DNA of 51,304 bases from Lampropedia puyangensis (GTDB lineage: Bacteria > Pseudomonadota > Gammaproteobacteria > Burkholderiales > Burkholderiaceae_C), in NCBI RefSeq assembly GCF_004833285.1, contig NZ_STFG01000007.1, forward strand, positions 1-51,304, written 5' to 3'. Positions 16,722-25,334 of this stretch are shown here, in pieces (within the stretch, counting starts at the first letter, position 1; the number at the start of each line of letters is the position of its first letter). A model generated the notes under the pieces. It was not told the DNA's origin. It ran no database searches and worked only from the letters and a program-made list of their open reading frames with translations. The translations under genes and the position numbers were made by a program.

Positions 16722-19010
16722 ATGAAAACACATCGCTCACCCACTCACAAACGAACCATGATAGGCAAAGCTTTGATTGCTGCTTTTGCCGTCGCTTCCA
16801 GTGGCAGCGTTTTAGCGCAAACGAACTATTGGGTCGGCCCCGGTGACTTTACTGACGAAGACGCTTGGAGTGCAGCAAGCACTAATGTGCCCGGCGCCAA
16901 TGTTGTCAACGATATAAGTGCCACTTGGGGGCTTGATAGCTCTAACAACAGTGTATACCTCGGTAGTGCGTTCTACATTGGGCATGCCGCAGAGGGTTCA
17001 CTGAACATTAACTCCAGTGATTTCGGCTCCATCAGTATTGATATTGATGAAACAACATCAGGAATTGATCCTGCACCTTCAACTTTAGACCAATATGTCG
17101 ATCCTTTCTTCCGAGTTGGGGATGCGGAAGGGCACGGTCATCTGAGAATTAACGTTCAATCAACGCCAACAGGAAGCGGAGGAAGCGGCACCGTCAGACT
17201 GTATGTGGAAGAGGTAGGTTTAGGGGTCGGGCTCGGCAATAAAAGCGAGGGGATCGTTGATGTACTGGGTTCTGGGAAAACACTTGACCAAATGACAAAT
17301 GGTTCCCCTAATATGGTGGGCTTTTTCCACACCCAGCAGAACAGTGTTATTGGGCATGATGGCGGCGAGGGGAAAGTTAATCTCGATGGCGCAGGCCTTG
17401 GGTTCACGCCCAACGTCTATAACGGCCCACTCCCTCTTTTCATGGTCGGCGATGGTGGGTCCTCAAAAGGCAGCATTAATGTACTGAATAATGGGAAGCT
17501 GTCGGTCGGAGACTCGTACTCTGGAGACACGACTGACATTGCAGATCAATTACCGCTTAGCTTTATTGGCAATCGTTCTGGAGAAGGCACAGTTACTGTA
17601 GAGTCATCCGCATCCGGGGAGTTCGGCAACCAAGCCAGCTTTAACCTTGGTCTGGTCGTTGGTAGCGCTAGTGGTAACGGTACACTGAATGTTCTCGCGA
17701 ACGGAAAAGCAACTATTTCGAATGGGCCAACAAGCACATCGAATGGAACTTGCTCTGCTACGGACCCAAATCTTCCGCTTGCTTCCGTACCCCTGCAAAT
17801 CAGTGCTGACAACACCGCAAGTGGGCTTGTGCGGGTTTCTGGGACAAATGCTCAATTGATCGTAGCAGGTCTCACCAACAATGCCGACGATACAGTGCCA
17901 ACTGTGATTCAAGAAAATACTATTGGTCAAATTAGCATTGGAACTGGCGGCTCTCTGATAACGGAAAACAATGCAGTAATTAAAGTGGGAGTAAACCACT
18001 TAACGAGGGTTAGCACAGGGGCACCCAACTGGGAGACATACGGGAACCGAGTATCAGTCGGAGGTTTAGGCCCGATTATTGCCTCTGGTGCAGGGCAAAT
18101 TGTGTACGGATCAGAAACAACAACCCCCACAGCAGCTGGCTCTATTGAGGCATCATTGATCAATCTGAATTCAGCCGATGCCCAGGTTGCATTCAATCAC
18201 ACGGGATCACTGACTTTTAACATCCCTCTTTCAGGCACAGGCAAGCTGACGCAGCAAGCAGGGACCACCACCATTTCAGGCGACATTGTTGAGTTCCCTT
18301 CAGCTGCATTAACCACGAATAAATTTGAATTTGATACCACACCGGACTGCAAGCCAGACATTGCAGATGGCTATTTGCCAGACCACGCAGCATTCACGGG
18401 TGGGATTGATGTGCAAGGCGGCACGTTAACTCTTCCATCCAACGATGTTCTACCATACCTATCGACTACCAACATTAGTGGTGGTACGTTATTGCAAGGT
18501 GGTACAGACCAAAACTTAGGTGCTGTGACTCAAACAGGCGGTGTAATTCAATTGACTGGCGGTACGACTTCACAAGCTACAGATACAGCCACCGCTACCT
18601 CTTGGGCTGGTAGCAACGGCACCGTTGCCCTTGACACTGTGTTGGGACTTGATGGAAACGATAGCGATAAGCTGCACATCACAGGTCCAATCAGCGGTAC
18701 AACACTCTTGCACATCAGCAATCTGGGGGGCACCGGAGCACAAACAACAGCTGATGGCATTCTGGTTGTTCAAGCAGATGTAGCTCATCCAGATGACAGC
18801 TTCGCCCTCGCCACACCTGTCATTGCAAATGGATTTGAATATACGCTGAAACAAACGGGAAATAACTGGTATCTAGTCTCGAGCCCTACTGCAGTTCAAC
18901 CCTCTGTCGTGGCAAAACCAGTCCCGTCCATGTCCGGACTGGGCTTGCTTGGATTGGGATCACTGTTGGCTGCATTCTCCGCTTTCTCTTTGAGAAGACG
19001 TCAACGGTAA
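16722..19010 (+). CDS. Secreted pertactin-like repeat protein with IPTL/CTERM-like sorting tail
   Basis: A predicted surface protein of about 762 residues. The ATG at 16722 gives a clean signal peptide ending VLA before QTNYW; upstream starts (ATG 16644, TTG 16614) would add an unlikely polar extension. The body is a Gly/Ser/Asn/Thr-rich beta-helix with repeats such as SGNGTLNVLANGKATI and SSKGSINVLNNGKLSVG, resembling the T5SS/PEP-CTERM-associated repeat family. Near the end, SDKLHITGPISGTTLLHISN and GGTGAQTTADGILVVQ match the C-terminal stem of pertactin-like autotransporter passengers. No beta-barrel follows. Instead the protein ends VPSMSGLGLLGLGSLLA, a hydrophobic stretch and RRRQR, which resembles the IPTL-CTERM sorting signal. 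Two Cys occur (NGTCSA, TPDCKP). The protein is probably exported and then sorted or anchored. Its function is unknown. Confidence 0.8.
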   Translation: MKTHRSPTHKRTMIGKALIAAFAVASSGSVLAQTNYWVGPGDFTDEDAWSAASTNVPGANVVNDISATWGLDSSNNSVYLGSAFYIGHAAEGSLNINSSDFGSISIDIDETTSGIDPAPSTLDQYVDPFFRVGDAEGHGHLRINVQSTPTGSGGSGTVRLYVEEVGLGVGLGNKSEGIVDVLGSGKTLDQMTNGSPNMVGFFHTQQNSVIGHDGGEGKVNLDGAGLGFTPNVYNGPLPLFMVGDGGSSKGSINVLNNGKLSVGDSYSGDTTDIADQLPLSFIGNRSGEGTVTVESSASGEFGNQASFNLGLVVGSASGNGTLNVLANGKATISNGPTSTSNGTCSATDPNLPLASVPLQISADNTASGLVRVSGTNAQLIVAGLTNNADDTVPTVIQENTIGQISIGTGGSLITENNAVIKVGVNHLTRVSTGAPNWETYGNRVSVGGLGPIIASGAGQIVYGSETTTPTAAGSIEASLINLNSADAQVAFNHTGSLTFNIPLSGTGKLTQQAGTTTISGDIVEFPSAALTTNKFEFDTTPDCKPDIADGYLPDHAAFTGGIDVQGGTLTLPSNDVLPYLSTTNISGGTLLQGGTDQNLGAVTQTGGVIQLTGGTTSQATDTATATSWAGSNGTVALDTVLGLDGNDSDKLHITGPISGTTLLHISNLGGTGAQTTADGILVVQADVAHPDDSFALATPVIANGFEYTLKQTGNNWYLVSSPTAVQPSVVAKPVPSMSGLGLLGLGSLLAAFSAFSLRRRQR

Positions 19011-19061
19011 TAGCTTATATCTACTAGTGCACGATCACCAAACCTTTCATGTTTGCTGAGA

Positions 19062-19079
19062 ACCAATAAGCATATTGGT
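19062..19079. repeat. Inverted repeat after the surface-protein gene
   Basis: ACCAATA (19062-19068) and TATTGGT (19073-19079) form a 7-bp perfect inverted repeat with a four-base centre, 52 bases after the stop codon. No T run follows on either strand, so it is not a classical terminator and may be a protein-binding site. The rest of 19011-19282 holds nothing I recognise; no strong terminator separates the surface gene from the SapC gene. Confidence 0.35.
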
Positions 19080-19282
19080 ACGCAAGCATGGAGGGTGAGG
19101 GTATCAGCACAATATTTCTCGCAACATGCGAAGTACGTGTGAATACACTGATGTAACAACACATGACTTATGGTGTGACGCACAGTCTGTCCAAACTACA
19201 AACTAGACCTTGCAATAGCTTGCACCATTTTCACCAAATCACCGCGACCGTACTCTTTTCCATAAACGCCTCACGTTAGCCT

Positions 19283-20044
19283 ATGACAACTGCAGTCGCG
19301 CAGCCTGCTGCACCGATTTTTTACAACTCGTTGACAGCACTAGATTCCACCCTTCATTTGGGCTGGGGCGTTCGCAATCAGACATGCCTGTTGACTGCTG
19401 CAAAGGCCAATGCTATTCCTTTAGGGGTGAGTGAGTTCTGGTACGCCAGCGCGCATTACCCCATCGTGTTTGGTCCAGCCGGAGCCAGTGTTTTCCCTGT
19501 TGCGATTACTGCTATCGTTGAAGGTCACAATCTATTCATTGACGAACAAGGGGAATGGGCAGCTGACACCTATATTCCGGCTTGGTTACGCCGATATCCG
19601 TTCTGGATGCAGCCTGACCCTGATGGAGAGAATGCCAGCCTGTGGTTCGACCCCAGTGCCCAGCAAGTGGTGCCTTTGCATGAATTTGCAGATGCCAAGC
19701 CACTTTTTGATTTTTTAGGTAACCCTAACTTGGCCTTGGAGCGAATCATTCAGTTTTGCAAACAATGCCAAGCGGATACCAACCACACTTATGCATTCAT
19801 GCAGGCGCTGGAGGCACACGAGCTTTTACTTGATCGGCAAGTATCAGTTGAGCTTTCACCTGGTAATACTTACTCGCTCAGAGGATTTCGAGTGATTGAT
19901 ATGGCCAAATACCATCAGTTACCTGATGCGGTATTGGCACAGTGGGTACGCCATGGCTGGACATCGCTTATCGCGTTGCACCAAGTCTCTTTGCAACACA
20001 ATTGGCAGAAGCTTCTCACTCTCCACCGCCGTTTGAATGACTAA
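19283..20044 (+). CDS. SapC family protein
   Basis: A 253-residue protein without signal peptide or membrane segment. It matches the SapC family (PF07277) by its features in order: FYNSLTALDSTLHLGWGV at the start, ANAIPLGVSEFWYASAHYPIVF (about 40-61), a conserved VAITAIVEGHNLFI stretch, WAADTYIPAWLRRYPFWM (about 93-110), and a C-terminal helical part with LHEFADAKPL and LRGFRVIDMAKYHQLPD. The family takes its name from a gene in the Campylobacter fetus S-layer locus; in other Proteobacteria it often lies beside TonB receptors and flavin halogenases. Its biochemical role is unsolved. Here it opens the acyl-ligase/P450 operon, an unusual setting. The next gene follows after 41 bases. Confidence 0.85.
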   Translation: MTTAVAQPAAPIFYNSLTALDSTLHLGWGVRNQTCLLTAAKANAIPLGVSEFWYASAHYPIVFGPAGASVFPVAITAIVEGHNLFIDEQGEWAADTYIPAWLRRYPFWMQPDPDGENASLWFDPSAQQVVPLHEFADAKPLFDFLGNPNLALERIIQFCKQCQADTNHTYAFMQALEAHELLLDRQVSVELSPGNTYSLRGFRVIDMAKYHQLPDAVLAQWVRHGWTSLIALHQVSLQHNWQKLLTLHRRLND

Positions 20045-20085
20045 AGTCACCATCGCTTTTTTAAAGTTTCAACATAGAACGTAGT

Positions 20086-20730
20086 ATGAGTACTGGCGGT
20101 TTCCGAATTCCATTACGCAAAGCCCAAAACAATACGGCCTCAAACAAGAGCGCAGGAAGTCCGATTTATATTGAAACACCGCATCTCATCACGCGTAGTC
20201 TGGTTGCCGCTGATGTAACGCCTGAATTCGCTCAATGGTTTAACGATGCGCAAATGCTTCAAGGTTTGAACTTATCGGCCCTGCATTTTTCTGTTGATGG
20301 CTTGCGCGCCTTTGTGGCCAGCTTTGACAACGTGCAGCACTATTTAATTGGTATTTTCAGCAAGCTCGAAGACAAGCTATTGGGTTTTTACAATTTCAGT
20401 ATCAATCCGCAGCATCGCATCGCAACGCTAACACTTGGCGCAGACCCGCAGATCAAAACCGGACGGGAAGTGTTCTGGGAGTCCTGGTTCCCTTTATGTG
20501 ATGAGGTATTCGACCACAGAGGCGTGGACAAAATCACATCAAGGGTGCTGAGCAGTAACCGTAAATTGTTGTTCACTTTGATTGAAACCGAGCACTTTGT
20601 GTATGAAGCAACATTGAAACAAGAAATTCTCGGCCAAGATGGCAAACGTCTCGATGTGATGGTCTTGTCGTGCTTCAAAGATCTTGCTCTGCGCCCTAAC
20701 CCCAAGGGCTCTTCAGAGAAAAATGCGTGA
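20086..20730 (+). CDS. GNAT family N-acyltransferase
   Basis: A 214-residue protein with a polar 25-residue N-terminus and a GNAT fold. IETPHLITRSLVAADVTPEF begins the first strand and helix, GIFSKLEDKLLGFYNFSIN and IATLTLGADPQIKTGREVFW form the central sheet and cofactor loop, and ITSRVLSSNRKLLFTLIETEHF is the usual late segment before the last strand. Canonical members move acetyl from acetyl-CoA to an amine. Beside an acyl-AMP ligase and a carrier protein, an alternative is transfer of a long acyl chain from the carrier to an amine, as for N-acyl amino acid synthases of the FeeM type. That is inferred from context. The gene overlaps the next by 8 bases. Confidence 0.8.
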   Translation: MSTGGFRIPLRKAQNNTASNKSAGSPIYIETPHLITRSLVAADVTPEFAQWFNDAQMLQGLNLSALHFSVDGLRAFVASFDNVQHYLIGIFSKLEDKLLGFYNFSINPQHRIATLTLGADPQIKTGREVFWESWFPLCDEVFDHRGVDKITSRVLSSNRKLLFTLIETEHFVYEATLKQEILGQDGKRLDVMVLSCFKDLALRPNPKGSSEKNA

Positions 20731-22495
20731 ACGGAAAGTAGGCGGCTTCGCACATTTACTGGAAGCGTTGTGCTATGCAGCTGAAGTTCCCAGTCAACGC
20801 TTGAGCTGGTTTGACAGCACGGGACAACTGGCAGATACCTTGACCTACGCTCAACTGCTACAAAGAACAGAACACTTTGCACAGGCACTCACGCAACGCA
20901 CGGCACATGCAGAGATAAACTCCAACGCTATTGCACAAAGAATAGGCATCATTGCTCACACGGGGCCAGATTTTTTGGCTTTATTTTGCGCATGCCAATG
21001 GATTGGAGCCATTCCCTGCCCACTGCCTGTCTTGGGTGTATTACAAGACGCCGAGCGATATACCCAGAGTTTGCAAAACATGTGCGTAGCAGCCGGGATC
21101 TCCACAGTACTTGTACCGCCATCATTGAAAAAAGTACTGCAAACCCCTGCCCTCGCTGGCATTGCCTGCATCTCGTTTGATGAACTTGCCTGCTCTACTT
21201 CTGGCACGCGCATGCCAACCCCAACGGTGGCCCCCATACTGCCTGATGCGATTGCCTATGTTCAGTTCAGCTCAGGTTCAACCGGTCAGCCTAAAGGGGT
21301 TGCCATTTCACATGCAGCGCTTATGCACAATGTCGATGCGATTCTTCAGCATGGCATGAAATTAACAGAGGACGACTGCGCATTTTCATGGTTGCCGTAC
21401 TTCCATGATATGGGACTGGTCGGCTTCGTTTTGGCGCCATTGTGCGGACAAGTCAGTGTTGATTACTTAGCACCGGCAGCGTTTGCCAGAAGGCCTTATT
21501 TGTGGCTGAACCTGATGGCCGAACGTGGAAGCACCATCACATACGCGCCGAACTTTGCATGGCGCCTAGCAGCCCAGTGTGCTGAAAAAGTATCCCCAGA
21601 ACGTCAGCTACATGCCATTCGCATTGCTGGTATTGGCGGTGACTATGTCGATTACGGCGCACTGGTAGCCTTCAAAGAGGTTTTTGAAAAACATGGCTTT
21701 GATGCCAATGCCTTCAAACCAAGTTACGGCCTTGCTGAAGCGACATTGGCAGTGACAATGTGCCACGCCCCTTTTATCCAGCAATGCGCATACTTTTCAC
21801 TCGATGAAGTATCACACCAGGTAAAAGAAGTGCTGCCCGATACGCCAGACGCAAAACCTTTGGTCAACTGCGGCTTACCCCTTACAGATTGGACGATTCA
21901 CATCCTCGATGATGCAGGGCAGCCCTTACCACCGGGTGTTGAAGGCGCCATCAATTTGCAGGGCAGCGCACAGCTTAGCGGTTATTTTAAAAACGGGCAC
22001 CTTGAGCATACAGTGGCTGCACAGCCTATATCGACTGGTGACAGAGGCTTTCTCAGCACCGATGGGGCGCTCTACATCACCGGTCGCAGCAAAGACATGA
22101 TCGTGATCAATGGACGCAATATCTGGCCATTGGATGTTGAACTGGCGGTGCATGAGCAAACACTCATTGCCCTTGAGCATATGCAATTGATACAGGTGCA
22201 CGCATCAAACAACCATACGCCACAACTGCATTTACTAGTGCATGAGAAAGCACTTCGCCAGCACGGCGGTAGCGGCATACTCAACGCCATAGAAACCACT
22301 GCGACAGCAACAGCTGGCGCAAAAGTCATCGCCTCACTGGTGCCCAATGGCATGATTGCCTACACTTCATCAGGAAAGAAAGCCCGCGCTTTAACCGCTA
22401 GCCGCTTCACTGCACAATCAGAAATACCGCTCTCCATACCAGAGCAAGCCGATGGTTTGCCAACCAACTTTTCTCAAACTAAAACTACGCCATGA
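20723..22495 (+). CDS. Fatty acyl-AMP ligase (AMP-forming, FAAL-like)
   Basis: A 590-residue adenylate-forming enzyme. The ATP loop is FSSGSTGQPKGVAISH (about 180-195), followed by WLPYFHDMGLVGFVLAPL, typical of FAAL and FadD32-like enzymes, then SYGLAEATLAVTM (about 333-345), TGDRGFL, and ITGRSKDMIVINGRNIWPLDVE, where the RNIWPxDxE form is usual in fatty acyl-AMP ligases. The end carries a catalytic-Lys-like SSGKKAR (about 549-555). Such enzymes activate free fatty acids as acyl adenylates and pass them to a carrier protein rather than CoA. The ATG at 20723 overlaps the GNAT stop; an upstream CUG/ATG extension would run deep into that gene. The carrier protein gene overlaps its stop by 4 bases. 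Confidence 0.9.
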   Translation: MRERKVGGFAHLLEALCYAAEVPSQRLSWFDSTGQLADTLTYAQLLQRTEHFAQALTQRTAHAEINSNAIAQRIGIIAHTGPDFLALFCACQWIGAIPCPLPVLGVLQDAERYTQSLQNMCVAAGISTVLVPPSLKKVLQTPALAGIACISFDELACSTSGTRMPTPTVAPILPDAIAYVQFSSGSTGQPKGVAISHAALMHNVDAILQHGMKLTEDDCAFSWLPYFHDMGLVGFVLAPLCGQVSVDYLAPAAFARRPYLWLNLMAERGSTITYAPNFAWRLAAQCAEKVSPERQLHAIRIAGIGGDYVDYGALVAFKEVFEKHGFDANAFKPSYGLAEATLAVTMCHAPFIQQCAYFSLDEVSHQVKEVLPDTPDAKPLVNCGLPLTDWTIHILDDAGQPLPPGVEGAINLQGSAQLSGYFKNGHLEHTVAAQPISTGDRGFLSTDGALYITGRSKDMIVINGRNIWPLDVELAVHEQTLIALEHMQLIQVHASNNHTPQLHLLVHEKALRQHGGSGILNAIETTATATAGAKVIASLVPNGMIAYTSSGKKARALTASRFTAQSEIPLSIPEQADGLPTNFSQTKTTP

Positions 22496-22737
22496 GCCAC
22501 CCACAACTGCCGACCATCCAACGAATCATTTCTGAAAGCTTACTGATTCCTGCCGACCGTATTGCGCTGGAAAATCCTATTGCCGGCCTGCACAACATCG
22601 ACAGTCTTTCCTTTGAAATGATCATTGTGGCAATGGAGGCAGAATCGGGAAAGTCCATCGAGCCCGAAAATCTGATGCCGCTCAAAACAGTGGGGGATTT
22701 GGCCGATTTATTAAACAAGTTAAAACAAACGTCCTGA
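22492..22737 (+). CDS. Acyl carrier protein
   Basis: An 81-residue stand-alone carrier protein. The phosphopantetheine site is in NIDSLSFEMIIVAMEAESG, with the modifiable Ser at position 38 in the DSL motif, and the four-helix pattern of the PP-binding fold surrounds it. The chain after the site is acidic (EAESGKSIEPEN), as usual. Start ATGA overlaps the ligase stop, so ligase and carrier are made together in fixed proportion. It most likely receives the acyl chain from the ligase and presents it to the P450 encoded 11 bases downstream. It is distinct from the housekeeping AcpP, whose sequence is different around helix I. Confidence 0.9.
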   Translation: MSHPQLPTIQRIISESLLIPADRIALENPIAGLHNIDSLSFEMIIVAMEAESGKSIEPENLMPLKTVGDLADLLNKLKQTS

Positions 22738-22747
22738 ACAAGCACCT

Positions 22748-24031
22748 ATGAGCCAGACCGACACTGCATCAAATTTTTGTCATGAAATTTATGAGTTGGC
22801 GCGCCGCTGGCCCAAACAGAATCAAGTTCGTGCGCAGCCTGATGGTCGCCGCCTGTTGATTATTCAGAATCTGGATGATGCAGACAGGATCATGCGTCGC
22901 AATGCTGACAATTACTTTAAAAACTCAAAATGGTTGTCCCAAGTCGCAGGCAACTCCCGCCTCACTGCCGATAGCGAGGCTTGGAAATTTCGCCAAAAAA
23001 TTTCTCAACCATTTTTTGGGAAGTACGACCATACAAGGGCATTTGCGATCAGCAACATTCAGGCTAGGGCAATTGCAGAAGCGCTTGTGAGTAGCCAAGA
23101 CTCGACGACACTCAATGAGCACGTCATCCATCAAGGAATGGCCTCAATTTTTACGCAAATGTTTTTGGAGATGGAGCTTGTGCAACTGCCCATATCCCAC
23201 GACAGTCCTTCCCAATTAGTGGAACTGGCTTCTGCCTATGCTTTCGTTGCGCCAGGACAGGAAAAAAACCTCGAAAACAAAGAGCACATTCGAAAAATCC
23301 TGCAACTGCGCAAAAGCATCTTTGACGCACTCGCTCCGCTGCGCGACGATACATCACTCAAGAGTCCATTATTGAAGGCCATACTCAATGCTGAATCGGA
23401 AAAAAATTCCGACTTCTCGCTGGAAAAGGAACTCCCTACGCTAATAGATGCCGGCACGGATACAGCCGCTTACTCGGTAGGCTGGGGCCTGCATCTTTTG
23501 GCAGCATACCCCAAACTGCAAGAGCGCCTATATCAAAGTCTCAGCCACATCTATGCCAGCAATGCAGATAATCCTCAAGCATTGCAGTCAGCCATTGCAC
23601 AGCACAGTGAACTACGGGGATTCATTGCAGAACTTCTGCGTCTCTACCCCCCGCTCCCATTCGTAACTAGGTTAGCGCACGCGAACGATCAACTCTCTGA
23701 CATTGATGTGATTGCCGGTGATGTGGTTGTCGTATCACTAGTCGGCGTCAACAATAAAGCGTTAGAGCGAGACGATCCTTGGGTACCAAATATTGATGCA
23801 GCCATTAAAGAAGGGTATGGCATGGGTACTGGCTCGATTTCAAGCTTTGTATGGGGCAAACGTGTATGCGGCGGTCGCAGTTTTGCGTTAGTGGAATTGG
23901 CCACTGTATTGAGTGTACTGATTGCACAACTCAAAATTGAGTTCAGTGAAGACAAGCCGGTGGCGTATGAATGGGTTGGGCAAATGCGGCGTAAAGGGGG
24001 GCACCCTCTACGCGTTAGCCGCCGCACCTAA
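22748..24031 (+). CDS. Cytochrome P450
   Basis: A 427-residue soluble P450 with no membrane anchor. The haem-binding loop is FVWGKRVCGG with the axial thiolate Cys at 374. The oxygen-activating I-helix motif AGTDT lies at 235-239 and the K-helix ExxR is E295-R298 (ELLR). These three signatures are complete, so an active monooxygenase is expected. Redox partners are not encoded nearby. Position after a ligase and carrier protein suggests that the substrate is a carrier-bound acyl chain, as for BioI-type P450s; hydroxylation or desaturation are both possible. It ends the operon, 28 bases from the convergent transporter gene. Confidence 0.93.
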   Translation: MSQTDTASNFCHEIYELARRWPKQNQVRAQPDGRRLLIIQNLDDADRIMRRNADNYFKNSKWLSQVAGNSRLTADSEAWKFRQKISQPFFGKYDHTRAFAISNIQARAIAEALVSSQDSTTLNEHVIHQGMASIFTQMFLEMELVQLPISHDSPSQLVELASAYAFVAPGQEKNLENKEHIRKILQLRKSIFDALAPLRDDTSLKSPLLKAILNAESEKNSDFSLEKELPTLIDAGTDTAAYSVGWGLHLLAAYPKLQERLYQSLSHIYASNADNPQALQSAIAQHSELRGFIAELLRLYPPLPFVTRLAHANDQLSDIDVIAGDVVVVSLVGVNNKALERDDPWVPNIDAAIKEGYGMGTGSISSFVWGKRVCGGRSFALVELATVLSVLIAQLKIEFSEDKPVAYEWVGQMRRKGGHPLRVSRRT

Positions 24032-24059
24032 AGCAATACGTACATGAGAACCATGCCTG

Positions 24060-25259
24060 TTATTTCTTACGCTTGTGCCACGTACCATTAAGCACCGCAC
24101 ACGCTAAAAGTCCCACCACCAATCCCCAAAACGCACCGCCAATTCCCCATAAATTGACGTTGGCTGCAGCCGCTAAGAAGGTAATCAATGCGGCTTCTCG
24201 GGTCTTGGCATCGGCCATTGCACTGGCCAAACTGGAGCCAATAGTGCCCAGCAAAGCCAAGCCCGCAAGGGTGGTGATAAAGCTAGCAGGAAACGCCATG
24301 AATACTGCAGCCAACGTCACCCCAAACACCCCGACCAAAATGTAGAAAACCCCTGCAGCAATGCCCGCAACCCAACGCTTGCCGGGCTCCTCGTGTGCCT
24401 CCTTTCCTGTACAGATAGCAGCTGTGATCGCCGCCAGATTAAAAGCATGCGAACCAAAGGGCGCCATCAACAAAGAGCCCAATCCCGTCAGCGCGACAAT
24501 CGGGTTGGCACTGGTGCTAAACCCGTCATTGCGCAGCACCAACATGCCCGGCATGTATTGTCCTGTCAGCGTAATCAAGAACAATGGCAGAGCCACATTC
24601 AGCATGGATTGCAACGTAAAAACTGGGCTGGTGAATACAGGTACTGCCAATTGCAGTCGTACATCCGACAAATCAATGCGATGCTGCACTAGCAGTATGA
24701 ACAAACCCAAAAGCAAAATTCCCACCACGGCATAACGTGCGCATACCCGCTTAAAGACGATATAGGCAAGAATCAAACCACCAGCCAGCACTGGGTCTAT
24801 GCTTAAAGCGCCAAAAGCCTTAAGACCAAACTGCAACAAAATACCAGCCAATAAGCCAGCACAAATGCTTGCAGGAATCAGGCGAATCACCCGTTCAAAC
24901 CAGCCTGCCCACCCCAGCAAGAGAAAAGCAGCGGCAGACACCATATAAGCGCCCACCGCTTCAGCATAAGAAGTGCTAGCCAATGCCGTGACAAGAAATG
25001 CCGCAGCCGGTGTAGACCATGCCGTAATGATTGGCGCGCGGTATTTCCAACTCAACAAGACGCCAGTCACGCCAACGCCGATAGAAATAGACCAAACCCA
25101 TGACGCTGTTAATGCAGGACTCAGTCCTGCCACTTGGGCGGCCTGAAACACGAGAATAAAGGTTCCACCGTAATTCACGATGACTGAAATCAATCCAGCG
25201 ACAACAGGGTGGATGTAATCACGCCAACGCAAAAATGGGGCAACGATAAGAGATGACAT
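24060..25259 (-). CDS. benE: BenE family benzoate/H+ symporter-like transporter
   Basis: A 399-residue inner-membrane protein with 11-12 hydrophobic segments. The order of motifs follows BenE (PF03594): VAGLISVIVNYGGTFILVFQA near the start, WSISIGVGVTGVLLSWKYR, ITAWSTPAAAFLVTA, IPASICAGLLAGILLQFG, LTLTGQYMPGMLVLRNDGF-like residues and PFGSHAFNLAAITAAICTG. BenE of Acinetobacter takes up benzoate with protons, but many paralogues occur without benzoate genes, as here, so the substrate is uncertain. The ATG at 25259 is preferred to an in-frame TTG at 25280. It is divergent from the MocR-type regulator, which may control it. Confidence 0.85.
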   Translation of the reverse strand: MSSLIVAPFLRWRDYIHPVVAGLISVIVNYGGTFILVFQAAQVAGLSPALTASWVWSISIGVGVTGVLLSWKYRAPIITAWSTPAAAFLVTALASTSYAEAVGAYMVSAAAFLLLGWAGWFERVIRLIPASICAGLLAGILLQFGLKAFGALSIDPVLAGGLILAYIVFKRVCARYAVVGILLLGLFILLVQHRIDLSDVRLQLAVPVFTSPVFTLQSMLNVALPLFLITLTGQYMPGMLVLRNDGFSTSANPIVALTGLGSLLMAPFGSHAFNLAAITAAICTGKEAHEEPGKRWVAGIAAGVFYILVGVFGVTLAAVFMAFPASFITTLAGLALLGTIGSSLASAMADAKTREAALITFLAAAANVNLWGIGGAFWGLVVGLLACAVLNGTWHKRKK

Positions 25260-25317
25260 GGTGCTGTAGTGCTTTCTCAAAAAATAGCGTCTATCAAAGC
25301 GTTTTTATAGTTCTGAA

Positions 25318-25334
25318 ATGGACTGATAATCCAT
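25318..25334. promoter_or_regulatory. Possible operator between transporter and regulator genes
   Basis: ATGGACTGATAATCCAT is an inverted repeat (ATGGA / TCCAT around a seven-base centre) in the 103-base divergent interval. Its place between the two start codons makes it a candidate binding site for the MocR-type regulator. Known sites of this family are often direct repeats, so the assignment is tentative. Confidence 0.35.

Noticed and set aside
18994-19282. Possible tRNA or small RNA after the surface gene.
   Set aside because: No cloverleaf, T-loop sequence or terminator could be built; only a 7-bp inverted repeat is present.
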